NCBI GenBank assembly: GCA_028673005.1
Contig: CM054116.1
Span: 82,038,572 to 82,102,571 of the forward strand
Direction: 5' to 3'
Length of the DNA: 64,000 nucleotides
From: Tanypteryx hageni
Taxonomy: Eukaryota; Arthropoda; Insecta; Odonata; Petaluridae
Position numbers and translations under genes: made by a program. Positions 44,419 to 59,400 of this stretch are shown here, in pieces; within the stretch, counting starts at the first letter, position 1; every line of letters begins with the position of its first letter. The notes under the pieces were generated by a model that did no database searches, was not told the origin of the DNA, and worked only from the letters and a program-made list of their open reading frames with translations.

Positions 44419-47400
44419 CTGGAAGAAAATATGGAGAGAGCGATGGAGTAAAATAGTGTTATAAATTATAAATATATCTATGCGTAGTTTAATTTTGGGT
44501 GTCAACAGCAAAAATAAAATTGAATGCTGAAAAATATGAGCCAAGTTTCAAATTCTACGGAGAAAATCCCTAGGAATCTGCAAAAATGGAGATAAAATGA
44601 GCTCCAAAACGAAAAATAGTGTATTGAGTGCTGAGTCAGTGCAGGAAAGAGAAACGTGAAAAGTATTTTTATTCAATGAAATATTCAGAATGAGCAAAGG
44701 CATATGAATAATTTTTAAAATTTTAAGAAAACACGTTTAGTGTACTTTTAGTTTATCTTTGAGGTGATATAGCCGATCAGCACCGGAACAATGCATATAT
44801 TATCAAATTAATACAAATAATGAAATATTTGAAAATGTTTAAGTATTTTTATACTATATTTAGGGGCAAGATGCTAGAGGAAAAAACTTTAACGAGCTCG
44901 AGTCTATACTCATGCTTTGAAAAGTCTGTTTATTCTAAATCGTCATCTTCGTATCACACAGCGTAGTTGTTCTCAGATCTGTTATTAGGTTACTACCGTA
45001 TTTGCTAAATTATAGGGCGTCCTCGAATATAAGGTTTCTCCCTATATCAGAAGCCACGCGAAAACAAATTACAAAATTTTTGCTTTAAAATATCTGATCG
45101 GTTACACTTAATTTCTAGTGAACACATAATTATGCGATAAGATTAACTAATAATTACAATAAAACGTACATTTATTGGATTCCAGTGAACTTCATTAAAT
45201 AATCAGTTTTATTTCTTTGAACTTTTAATACGGGACGAAGGCAAAAGCTGGCTCTAATACAGGATATATACGGAAGCTACCTGCGGCATAAGCGTAATAT
45301 TGTCCTCTTAGTATAGAATAGAACGGTGTTTTCCAAACTTTTTGTGTATCGACCCAGTTGAATGTCTCGCGACCCAGTCGAAAGGACGGCATAAGGAGAA
45401 AAACGTTCTGAATTCAGTTTTAATTAATTCTTGATAAAAAAGCTACTCATACTAAATCATTCGCGTTTATATAATAAGAGCATTAAATTTTCTGTCATTT
45501 TTGGTACATTTCAGCTGGTTATGCGTTGAGTGCTTAGATTTCCCTCCTGAGCCTCGCGACTCAGTAACGGGTCGCTACCCCAAGTTTGAATAACACTGGA
45601 ATAGGGCATAGAGAATTGAATTTTAGTGACGATGAGAGTGAGGGGAAGAATAGAAGATCTCTTTGGTATAAGGCGAGTATGAATTTTTCGGTACACATTT
45701 TAGAAAAAAACCTCGCCTTATAATCGGCCAAATACGGTATTAATAATTTTTTGCGTGCGAAATGAATATAAAGGATAGACGTTGAATCCGTTCTACTTAC
45801 GGTGGGATCGCTAGGTCCAAGAGTGGGCAGGACGGTGGGAGGTGTGTTTGGGGGGGTTGGCATGACCCCTCCGTTGAGTCCTTCCCAAATGGCTTTCATC
45901 AGAGGGAAAGCTACTCCGTGGCAGCCGCCGTGGAAATCATCGGTCTCAACACTCCATACCATAGCTCCGCGGAGTCCAAGGTCTGCAGCGAACTGAGCCT
46001 GCAATCCATACATGGTATGATTAGGATGCCCAGAGGTACCGGTATTCCGGAATTTGTGCCGATTTTCTGTGAAGTTTCCCGGTGTCCCGAAAAAAGTTTT
46101 CGGGACGCACAGAAGTCCCGGTTTTTCTGGTAGTTGTCATTATATAATATAGTTGGTTCCATTAATCGAATTATAGAAAGGAAAATTAAACATAGATACA
46201 AAGAAAGGATTGTATAGTGTCGTCTTAGCATGAGTACGATTTTTCTTCGTTAAATGGCTCCGGTGTGCCAGTTTACAGCACGAGTAATGCACTCTTATGT
46301 TGTTTAGAAAACACAGTCTCAAAACTAGAACCAATATTTCGCGCTGCGTGATATTTGTTTGCACATCAAAGATAGACACGACCGGATGTGTTGCTCTTAG
46401 ATTTAGACTGGCATTCGCTCTAAATGTAATACTTTTGTTTGAACACTGTGTCATTTGAATCATTTAGAAGTGCTGATTATACCTCGTCTTTTCGGTGGAC
46501 TATTTCACGGCTCACATATTGCAAAAATTATTCCAGTGCGCAAATGGAAATGATTGCTCTAATAAAAAATGTATTGGCTCCATATACGAGGAGTTGCCAA
46601 CCTGAGCATGAGCAGGACTTCAAGGAAGACCCACAGTAAAATGCAGTGAGCTGACAAAATATATTCTACAAAAATATGTATATATAATTCTGAATATTAA
46701 ATACCATCAAAGATCATACCTATTAAAAACAAAACCATTATTTTATATTGTAAAATTACATATTTTTAATTTTCCCTCGGATAAATCTGGATAAATTACG
46801 GTTTACGTAAGGCAGTCTAAGTTTCAAATCATATCAACACTCAAAAAGCCGCATGCGGCTCCGGAGTCGCCGGATGGCCAATTCTACCCTATACGATCAA
46901 TGAGGTTTTAAAGGATGTCAATAATGGTATAGTTTTTGGAGTTTCTATCTATGTATACAAGTAAATTTTAATTTATAGGGTTTTCAAGATATAATGATGT
47001 TTTATTTTTCATGTAATCTATAAATTACAAGTTGTGTTTATATCTTTAAGTTTTTCACTTGACAATGATTTATATTTTTCACTTGATGAAATTTACAGTT
47101 TGTAATGTGCTTAAGCCGCTATTTGGAAATAAACTTTGTAAAAGGACCGGTAAATGAATGAATAGTTTCATTTATTCTCTTCTATTATATTATTACACTT
47201 AAATCACGCAAGATGTATTTATACAATATTTAGTCCACATAACCACTGCAGAACAACTAAAAATGAATATGTCTCGGTTAAGTCCTGGTTTTTTTTCTTC
47301 CTAAAAAGATAAAATGTCCTGGTTTTGCTTCCTCGGCGTGTGGAAACCCTAGGTATGATAAATTTACTCAGAGCAGTCATTTCTGTTAGTTTGATAATAT

Positions 47401-50400
47401 GTATATCGATTTTGCAACTCAGTTAATGTTGGTGATATGCAATATGGCCATTAAAGGAAAGCAGTTCAGATTTATTACTAAACATTCCACGTTAACTAAA
47501 TTATGCTAAACATATTACATCAAATAAATTTATCCGATTTAGTACAGTAATAGTGAAATGTAATTTAAAATAAATTTACCACTAAAGCAATGAATAAGAG
47601 AAATCGTTCAGATAAACATTCTCTTTCAATATCATAATAAAAATATATAATTTCACTAATTAATCTACAGAGAAATTCCTATTTTATCTTAAGACTATAT
47701 AACCTATGACGTGACGCCACTAATTCAAATCAAATTTGAAAATTATGTTCCTAATATCAATCCTGATTTTCAATTTACCCATATATAATACCGAACAAAC
47801 CCGCTTTAATGCTTAATTATATATTGAATGAAACTAAGATTATGTAATGATAAATTAAAAAGAAATAATTTGGTTACCTATGGTTGATGGATTATGTATT
47901 TCTATATTACCTGGATAAATAACAGTTCTGTCAACTAGCGAACACCTAACGTAAATAATACCTTCAGCTTAATAGACTCCATATCGTCATAACCGATCCA
48001 CTGCCTTTCGTTGACGGTGTATGGGGCCATGTAGTATGGGTCTCTGGTTGTCTTCCACGCAGATGGGTTGGCCTTCATCTGGTCACAGATCTACGAATGA
48101 ATTCGGAATTTTTTCAAGGTTAAAAAAGTATGATCTTTATGACATTCAGGAGGTGCATGACTTATGCCTCTTAGGGTGTTTGAAATTGTTGTTCTTAGAG
48201 CGACAACCACCTTACGGAAAGGACTAACAAGTCGATTAGCTGAATTGGAGATGATGGCTGCCAAAAAAATGGAGTGACTGTACAGAATGTTATAGATAAC
48301 TAAGGATTGATATGCTTTGAAAAGGAGAGTATTCTTTTAGGCAAAGGTTCATTCGATTCTTATGTAAATCGATAATTCATATCTGTTTACGTCTACGGCA
48401 CAGTTAAGATGACCAAGAGAGCCTATTTTTACTATTCTATGAGATATCACAATAAGATATCACAATATAAGTCAATTACGTTTAATTGGAGAAATATCTT
48501 GGTGTTTAATGTAATTATATCATTTGTACCATTGCATTAAAATGAACAAATTCAGTTAAATCCTATGATGCTACGCATCGTAATCCATTCACCTCATTGT
48601 AGCCAATGAAACCACGTTCCCTGGTGTATGGACCTGCAATACCTGGCTGCGACGCTGGCGCGTAGAGACCGGTTTGGTCTAATTTGTCAAGGGTGAATGC
48701 TCGCCCGTAGAGTGGCATTCCCATGACCAGTTTATCTGCTGGGGCGCCATTTTCTATCCAGTAGTGCATGGAGTAGTTCTGAAACGGTTATTTTAATTTC
48801 AATAGGTGTACATTTCTACGAAGACATAACTTCCGTTGTTTGAACTTTTAATTCAATAATTGTAAAGCTATTATTTCATGTAATTCCTCCTGCGTAATGC
48901 TGAAAGATAAATGTGAGAAAAGATTACGGCAATATAACGCCATGACTAATTGGAGGATACATGTGTCACTTTAACGCTAAGATGTTTTAGTTTGGCTTTT
49001 CGTATGTAACATTATTTTTCTCGAATGCTAATACATACGCGCTTGGAGAAATTCTTTAGTAATGGTAGTATCCTGACGCTTCTGTAAAACTTCGATCTAC
49101 CGGTCTTGAAATAACATTAGCCAAAATATATTTTATCCAAAATCAAACTGCCGCAAACATTTTATGGAAATTGAATCGAGTATAAACTAAAATGCACATT
49201 TAGGGGAGGTGGTGAATTTTAAGAAAAATATTCTTTAACAAACTTTTTAGTACGCATATATCAGGGACGAATTGGCTCAACCGATTACAACCACATTTGG
49301 TACATAGAATCTTCAAGTAAATACATGACCAAAATCACACATTTTTACAGGCTAGACTCATTAGAGTTGTCACAATTGCAAAATAAATCTTTTCGGTTTT
49401 ATGAATTTGGAAGGAATTGGCCGTTTCCAATTTCAACGAGATTCTTTTTTGGAGTTGTGCAAAATTAAAAAATAAAAACAATATATTTAGTATAGATATA
49501 AAAAGCAGTGCTGCCACAATACAAGAAAATTAAAATTTCTCTTTACACTTATTTATTTTGAACAATTTTAACTAAATGTAATATTTACAATATACACATA
49601 TATACAAAACCATAATAGCATATTTGGACCGTATTATCCAAACAGGTGTGTCACAATTACTATTAAAAATCTTTCAGTAATTTTGGATTTTGAAGGAATT
49701 AGCCGAACGGATTTAGTGTATAAGATTTATACAACATGCCATAATGAAATAAAGATGTTTAATGTGGAGCTATGGTGCAGGGCTATCACAATAAAAGGTA
49801 AAATAACATTTATTTTGCACGCATTTCTAATGAAATGTTGTCATGGATTTTAACCAAATATGTTATATATAATTTTCATATAAAAATAACCAAAATAGCA
49901 ATTTTTAACCAGGTCGACTAAGTATGGCTATCACAATATCAAGATGATAATTTTCTGTAACTATGAATTTGGAAGGTATTGGCTAAACTGATTTCAAAGA
50001 AATTTCGTGTTTAGAGCAAGTGTAGATGGCAATACGAAATGAACATGTGTAGAACGGATCTAAAAAGCAGGACTACCACAGTAAAAGGAAAACTTATTTT
50101 CTTTAGACATGTAGGTATTAGTATAGAACTTGATGTGCCGATTTCAGCCATAAGTATACGATTATACTACGGTGAATTTGACGAAAAGTATTTCTGTACC
50201 ACTGGAAACTCGTGTACATCCCTACTATTTTAAAATTCTCAATTTATCGTGAAAATATGAATTTCTGCCATAATCACTATAACGCTGGATCTTGAAATTA
50301 TTTCATAGGAACCTAAAAAAGTTTTTTCTGGAGCGTTTTCCACTTCTTCAATGACTCAAACATCGATAATAATTTGTTTATCGTATGAAATGCTGTTTCT

Positions 50401-53400
50401 GGGGTTTAGTTTGTTTAAATATATGTTGTTCTATAACCCGCAAAATTAAAATGATTGCGAATTTATACTCTGGAAGTATTTTAATAGTCGAAGAATTTTT
50501 TAAACACCAAACTTACTCCGTTGAAGTAAGCGTTGTCACCCTTATCGAGTGGGTTCCAGTAGAGTGGAGCGTTGTGGCCTGTGAATGGATCCCATGAACC
50601 GTGGTAATCGTAGCACATGACGTGGATGTGGTCCAAGTATCTTTAAGTATGAATAAAAAAATTATTTTAGAAAGGAAGTTCATTAGTACGACATAAACTG
50701 TCTCAAATTCTACAAATAGATGATAAAGATTTAGTTTAATATTTCTAGGATGTGTGAATGGAAATGAACAGATAAATGATCAGAATTGCTAAATGGAGAA
50801 TGTATGCATCATTCGTTTCTAGCCCGTACTTTGAAAAAAAATTCGCTTATGTATTCGCTTTGTATGCCGGTCCTTCCGTCTTTTTAGGCATTATCGCTTG
50901 AATCCTGCAACTTGTAGAAATCAAATTCAGAATACAGTGGCATATATAAGAATTACACATGGTACAAATTTGTTGGATCTAAGATTGACTGCAGAGGAGT
51001 AATCGATGTATCTTTCCAAACCCTTTGACCAATTCTACCCCCATAAGAAAAGCTCTGTTTATTTAATATATTATAACCATTGTGTCCCTGCCTACCTATC
51101 TGCGTGCCTGCTTGCGTCCAAAGCCCCGAGTGACGTCACCTCCCGACATGAACGAAAATAAATCTAGAACGGTTGCTCGATTTCGACGAATCTTTCGCCT
51201 TAGCACTCGATGAAAACTATTTTAGGTTTTAAGTTGGCAGTCGGCTCCAGAGAAGATACGGATTCGTTAGCAGAATAGTTTTTGTTTTTGCATTTGATTA
51301 ACGTGTAATTGGCTGAGGTGCGGTGTGTAGACCTTTAGTCTTTAACATTTTAAAATGTCTTACAATTGAGAATTTGACTCGGGATTTATACCATTTTACG
51401 CAGAAAAAAATTAAAATTCTTATTTTTACCTTTGATTCTGTTGTTTAATTCGTGTTTGCTCATATTTTAAGTTTATATATATTTTATGATGCTTCCAAGG
51501 TATTAATATTCTGAAACTTGTTCTAAGGGCTTTCTTCCAATACTTATGTTCAGATTCTCTTCTTTACCCGATATTCGAATGATCTTGGATTTTTCTGTAT
51601 TTATTTCCATGCCTTGGAAGCATCATAACACGAGAAGCAAAATGTACGGATGAGATCAGAACTAGAATAGGAAAAGCAAAAGCGGCTTTCAGGAGAAAGA
51701 AACAACTACTTACAGGGAATATAAGGGAAGATATCCGCAAGAAGTTGATAAAATGCTATGTATGGAGTATAGCATTGTATAGGGCAGAAACATGGACGCT
51801 AAGGAAAAATGACATAAAATACTTGGAAAGCTTTGAAATGTGGACTTGGAGGATAATGTTGAAGATAAAATGGACAGATATAATGAAAAACGATGAAGTG
51901 CTACGAAGACTAGGAGAGAAGCGAATGATTATACAGACTATCAGAAAGAGGAAGGCTAACTGGGTTGGACATTACCTGAGAAGAGAGAGTATGATTAAAG
52001 ATGTGTAAGAAGGAAAACTAGATGGGAAAAGGGAAAGAGGTAGGAAAAGGTTTCAGCTCATAGAGGATTTGAAAGGGAAAGAGAGGTATCAAGATATGAA
52101 GAGGACAGCGGAAAATAGGAATATATGGAGAACCAGGTTTAACCAAGAATAATCACGGACCTGTCTACGGACAGACTACCTATGATGATGATATATTTTA
52201 TATTTATATGTTTGATTTTTCCGATTTTTCAACATTCAAAAAGGAGTTGCTGGCATTGTTGATCTCAAATTTTTGCATTGCTGGACTCGGGATTTCTAGT
52301 AAATTTGCACTAAGCTTATAACAAAACAAACTCATGAAGGACAAAAGCAGATTGAAAATTTACGTGAAATGTTTCGTCTAAATATAAAACAAATGAAACA
52401 CAGAGCAAAGAAATTTGAAGTCAAGAACGACTCCGTTGCATTGTAGTAATGAACAACTATTCATTATAAACAACAAGATATATGACGCTTAGAACATACG
52501 ATTTGCTGTGTCATCAGAAACAGCGAACACAACAAAAACTGTTGTGTTAGTCTAAATCATGTAGGTGTTTTTCTCTATGAAAATGGTGTGAGCTATATGA
52601 TTAGAAAATAAAAGTGGTTCAACTAAAAATAGTTGACTCCCAGTCACTGTTGAGACAGGTTTTGCCCCTGAAGATGCCAACCTTGTGGGCGAAATGCATT
52701 GGGTGTTGTAACCCTCTAATTGTTTATCTAAAGGTGTACTTTACTTTTAATAATCTAGGCCAAAGTTATTGAGCCACCAACGATATAAAAATACTCAGTG
52801 TTATAATTTTTTGCTATAATAAATATCGCATTGGGCCTCTTCACGCAGGGTTCCCTAAATGTTTGCAGGAAGTACTGCAACGGGCTCCTAGTTCCATTGA
52901 TGGTGTATACTTTTCTATCTTATTAGATTAAGATAATAATTAATTAGAATAATAATTAGGATAGGAATTTGGAATTTGAATAGTTCTACAACTTAAATAA
53001 TCATGTTTATTATATCTGATGACTAAATTAAAATCGATGTCGAATTGGCATAGAAATTTGTTTTTGATCCAAAAAAGGGAAATATTTCCGATTTCTACTT
53101 TCTCCATATATTAAGTATAAAGAAAGTATCTATTGTTTTCATGAAAAAAAAATCCGAATTGGAGATTTCAACGAAAATATATGTTTTAAGGTCCCCCGAA
53201 CACGTTTTGACTAATTTCTCGATTATGTCTGTGTATCTGTGACCAGAATTTTGTGTGTGCTCTAATTCAAAAAGTATTAATCAGATCAACGCGAAATTTT
53301 ATATTTGTCATTCCTGTTAAAGAGACAAGAACTGATTAGTTTTTGGTAAAACTCGGTCAATCGGAAGTGGGTGTTTACTCTTGCCACATCCGTTTTTTTA

Positions 53401-56400
53401 TATTTAATGAATGACAAAAAGTTTTTGGAAATTTAATTTTCTTCACTCGAAACATTTTCCCATATAATGCATTGTTTAAGAAATATTTTTAAACCTAATT
53501 TTTTAGTTGCCACCAGCAAACCACCTACCGGTGACTATTGTAAACGCTTAGTTACGTCTTAGTAACGCTCCTTATTACTTTCTCCACATACGTAGTATAA
53601 TTGTATTCATGAAAAAAATCGACTTCGAGATTTCAACGGAAATACACGTTTTGAGGTCTCCTGAACACGTTTCGACCATTTTATCGATGATGTTTGTGTC
53701 TGTGTGTTAGTGTGTGTTTGTACGTGATAGTTTTTTGTGGGTGCTCTAACTCTAAAACTATTCATCAGGTCATCGCGAAATTTTACATTTAACATTTTTA
53801 TAAAAGTCGAAAGGATTAGTTTTTGGTAAAAATCTGTCAACCGGAAGTGTGTGTTTACTCTTGTCACTTATTCCATTGTTTAAGAGATATCTTATGTTTT
53901 TAACTGCCACCACCACACCACCTACCGACGACTATTGTTAATTGACACTTGGTTATGTCTTATTAACGCTCCCTTTTCTTTTCTTAATTGTTGGAACTCT
54001 GTGGTTATATCCAATATTAGAAGGCTATGGTTTGAGTTTCTTTCTGTTCTTTGTAAAGTCTAAAATTTTCTCGCAGTTTCTTAAAATATTTATTATTAAC
54101 TAACCTATCTGGAATTTTTAGAAATATTACAGATATGGAGAAAGTCACGTGGTGGCCACATCAGAATTATTAAATTAATTCAGCAATTTTTACTTTCTCC
54201 ATATGCAATTGACGCTTAGTTACGTCTTAGTAACGCTCCTTTTTTGTCCTAATTGTTGGAGATTTGTGACTATATCCAATATCAGAAGGCCATGGTTTGA
54301 GTTAATTTGTTCTTTGTAAAGTCTAAAATTTTCTCGCAGTTTCTTAAAATATTTATTATTATGTAATCTATTTGGAAATTTTAGAAATATTACAGATATG
54401 GAGAAAGACATGTGGTGGCCACATCAGATTTTTAACAATGGGATGTTGCACTTCTATAGCACCGAGTCCACTGCTTTTAAATGGGAAACATTATTGGATA
54501 GCGTTGATAGAATGCACTAAAGGGAATTTATAGACTATATTTTGAGGCCGTTGATCAAAACCAAAGATCTTTTCTTATGATGACGTCATAATCCTAATTC
54601 AAGGAAAAACTACCTAATGTAATTTGCTATGCAATTCCTCCCTCACATATTTAATTATGTATTTACTGTGTGTCGAATTAAATGTAGATTGACATTTCCT
54701 CATGAAAAGTATGATTTATTTAGTAATGAGATTTTATCTTATTCCGCACATAATAGCTTAAAGAACCAGAGAAATCACATCACAAGGCTCTATTAGTTGT
54801 CTAATGTTTGGCTGTTGTATGGTTATATAGAAATCCATAACAGTTTGCCCCAGATATAATTAAAGTATATGTATTATTAAAAGAATTTCACGTATATAGA
54901 TTTATATAGATTCTTTTACAAAATGTAAATAACGATAATTCTGTTGATTATAATGATTGAAATTGATTTAATCTTTCATTTTATTAATCTATATGAATTC
55001 TTATTCTCATTTCCGAGTGCATCAGTTTCAATTTTTATATATGATTTCCGGTCATTATGTTCCAAATATCTAATCATAAATTCGAACGTTCCACTTGGAA
55101 ATTTTTATGATGACTAAGGAATATGTGGTATTATTATAATAATAATTATTATCATGATTGTCTGAATTTTATATATTTGATGTTACCATAAATGTTTTGC
55201 TTTTTTACTTAAGCCTTGAGATGAGAACTTCTTATAATGACTCAATTTTTTTCAAAATAAGAGATCTTTTGAAGCGAAATAAATTCACCCCATGAAATTC
55301 ATGAAAAATGATTACAAAGGGACAAAATATTTGATTTAATTGAATATGTAGTGTCCAAATTAGCTCTTATTCGGAAGTCAGGATGAAAACTTTTTTTTCT
55401 CGGAATAGACTTACTTTCCCAAAGTCGGAATATCGTACGATGCGTCGATTGTCGCTTTTCCTGCAGACACGGCTGCTGTCATCATGAGACCATTCTCTCC
55501 GAAGACCGTTCGCATCTCACCAAGGAAGGTAGCATAGTTCGCCTATATGCCGTCAAAGCAATCGGATAAAATGAGCAGATTAACGAGTGTTTAGAAAAAA
55601 ATAACCTTATCAAGAGATCAAGCAAGGACATTCTTGAAAAATCTAAAACGTTCTCATAAAATTCGATTCAGAGAATAAGTAATGATTTTTAAAGGAGAGC
55701 ATTAGAAAATTTCTCATTAAATCTCTTTTCCGAGAATTTAAAAAGTCTATATGACTTTGTTCATGATGCATCATATTGGGATCCGTTTCTGTTATTCTTT
55801 TTAATATACGCTCACTTTGTCATTAGGACCACCGCCTCTAAGTGCTGGGTACTCCCAGTCGAAGTCCAAACCGTCGAATCCGTATTGCTTGAGGAAGTCC
55901 ACGGCGTTGACAAGGAAGGTCTTCCTGCCTTCGGCAGTCGATACCATCTGGAAATGAATTCCTCGTATCAACGGTTTTATCGCAATCTAAGTTTCCGAAA
56001 TGTAACATACACTCTAAATAAAACAAATCTTGAACCTCTGGTGAAGGAACATGCAATTTTATATCCATAACTTTAGTTAAATACATTTAAATATTAATAA
56101 AATAAATATTTTCTTTAAACGATCAAAATTTCTAGTTACAAAGATTCGAGCTATATTCGGAGATATATTTCTTGCAAATATCCTTAAACATTTATATATA
56201 AATCAGCGTACAATTGGTTACACCAACAGCATTATTTCTATTTGAGTCATTTGAGTTTTCACCTTCAGATATTTTGAAAAAAATTAATCAACTGGAAATT
56301 AATTACTTGGCTGGCGAATATAATGAGGGAGCATCAAAAACGGTGACTTTCCTATGAGGTCAACTACAACGGCAACTAATCATAAATGTGTTATATTTGA

Positions 56401-59400
56401 ACTCTTGGGACAGAAATTTCTCAATACTTACTCGAGTTCGATTAAATAAACAATTTCAATCTTTGAAATTCAATTATGGGGTAATATTTTGACGTTCAGA
56501 CTTGGTAGATGTGGACTCGTTTTGATACATGCTCTATATCAGAGGAAGTTAATAAATACCTGGGAGTATTTGGTCGATCCTTCGTTCCAACCACCGATGG
56601 CAAGAAGTGCTTTGAGATTAGGGTTCTTCTCTTTGAGCTTGGTGAAGCGTTCGAATGCACCTTTTAGTATAAGGGAAGGAATATTTTAAAATATGAGATA
56701 CAAAATAATTAGCTTTATCTGTTTATTTGTTTTTCTGTTTGTCTGTTCTACTATAACTACTGTCTCAAACGAAATTTCGTAAACAGATGTAACACATTGA
56801 ATAATGTAGAATAACATAGAATAATTGAAGACGAAATCGAGAAATATTTTACTGCTAAGGGCAGCGTTTTCAATTATATTCAAATTTTACATCCCCACTG
56901 TATGAAGTGCAGGAGAACTATAAAGACGATAATAATATTGAACATGTGATTCCTCCCCACCAGCTCTAAGTGAGCTGAGCGAGGCTAAAGATCCCGCGAA
57001 TCTCGTAGTTTAATTTGATGGAGATATAACGATAGATTCCCCAAAAATCACGCTTTGAGATGCAAATTTCTTTGTTGGCCGAGCAAAGCGAGGTCTCTGC
57101 TGTTAAGTCCCGGTGTACTTTTTCTGTTTGTCTGTCTGTGTTTTCTATGGTAAATGCTGTCTCGGTCGTTTGATTTTCACCAAACTTCGTGTGCATATAT
57201 TAATAACATAGAGTCGACTGCCTGTAGTTTTTCTATAAGATCACCCTCAGAGTACCTGCGCAATATGCGTTAGCGCATTGCGCTAATTTCTAAATCTTAT
57301 CCAATCAAAACGAAATTTATCGTAACTACAGAAAATATCAAACGATGAAACAAACATCAAATAAAAATGCTTCTAAAATGCACAGAGAGCCTCCCAGAGG
57401 AGCGCAATTTGCGTTCGCGCGGTCTCACCTTTTGAGTATCTGTGCACACTTTGTTTTTTGTCTGTTCGACGATACCTGGAATCTCGGTTTTTTATTTTCA
57501 CCAAACTTCGAAGTGGACTGAGTTAGGCCAAATATCCCGCGGACCCCTTAGTGATACAATGAGATAAGCTTACTTGAATGAATATAAATATTTTTATTAG
57601 TTTTGCCTTTTTAGTTAGGATCGGTGGTTATCCTAAACATTATTATTGGCCGAGCGAAGCGAGGTTCTCCTCTTGAGTCACTGTGCACTTTGTTTGTCTG
57701 TTTTTAAATTTGTTCTACGGTAACTGCTCTCGGCTGTCTGTTATTTTTACCAAACTTCGTGTGCATGTTAATGACTTAAGAGTCGACTGCCTATCGTTCT
57801 TCTAAAACATTACCCATATAGTACCTGCGAAAGTAGCATTAGCGCACTGCGCTAATCTCCAAATCTTATCCAATCAAATTGAAAGTTAGCGCACATGCAA
57901 AAAACATCAAACGATAAAGAAAACATTAAGTAAACATTTCTCTAAAATGTACAAGGAGGCCCCAGAGGGGCGCAATTTGCGTTCGCGCGATCTCTACTTT
58001 TGAGACCCTGTGCACCTTTTCTGTTTATTTGTTTGTCCGTTCTACTATAACTACTGTCTCAACAATAAGATAGGCTCAGGTAAATTGGCCATTAGTTCCG
58101 TATTTGGTGCGTTTCTTAGATTTGCATTTATTTCATGCATATTTTACTGCTGAGGGCAGCGCTTTAAATTCTACACAAATTTCACATCTCCATTGTATGA
58201 AGTACAGAAGAACTATGAAGACGATGATAATAACCAGCCATAAGTGGACTGAGCGAGGACAGTCATACCGCGGATCCCATAGTATATTTCTTTGCAATTC
58301 AATTCGAAATAAATAATGAAAATAGATTGATATTCTCACCCATTAAAAATATTATTTGAGGAAACATGCCACCTTCTATAGAGGTTAGAGCAGTGGTTCT
58401 CAATCGGTGTGCCGCGAACATTCCCCAAGTGCGCAGCGAGACTTTGAAGAGAAGATTGCAAATGTGCACATCTTCCTCCTATTTTATACATAGATTTAAA
58501 AAAGAAACTAACACAGTATTACGATTAGTGGAATCCAATACAAAAGTATCACTGCTTTGGAATGCGCGTAAACAGTAAGCCTGACAGCAACGATGTAAGC
58601 GCTGTCATAGTAACCGAATGCATGAGTCATACACAACTGATTGATTTTCGCTGTACCTAGTGTTTTCGCATAGGGAAGCCCTTGTTGGAAAGACTTTAAG
58701 AGTTGACTTGAAGTCCGTGTTAAACCAAATTCTCGGAATGGTTAATTTGATGAAATCAAGACCTCTAAAGACCCGCATCTCCAAACAGCCTTGTAATGCT
58801 ATGGATTCTCATTACGAATGTTTAGTTTAACACACGGAAATAAGATGGGTGTCAAGAGGAAGAGTGTTGTCTCGTGTATAAGAACTTAGAGAAGAGTTGT
58901 TACTATTTTCGAAACAGAGGAAACAGTAATTTTTGTTAATATCTTAGCTGTGAACTATGGTGCGCCAAATTAGCATATTTGGCAGAAATATTTAGGTATC
59001 TGAATAGTGTGAACACCAGCATGCAAGGGCTGAATGAAAAAATCCTGACTTTTACGGATAAGCTACTGTTATTGCAGAGAGAAATAGTAATCTGGAAAAG
59101 AGAGCTAGAGAAGGTAATTGCAATATGTCCTCTGATTCCGAAAAAACATACGAAAGAAATTGTTGCTTTCGTGGTGGAGCATTTAACAACTCCAGAGCAC
59201 AATATAGAGTGTTACTTTCAATCCCGGACTACTGCGAAATACGACTGGGTAGGGAACCCATTCATACCAGTGAAAACTGACCTACGTGTTTTTACTCTCT
59301 CCGTAGAAGAAGAGTAAGTTTCTCTTACAACTGGTCGCAATCTGAAAATTAGGTACTCCGAATTATCTCTTGATATGTTCTGGATGTTTGTTAGAGAAGA

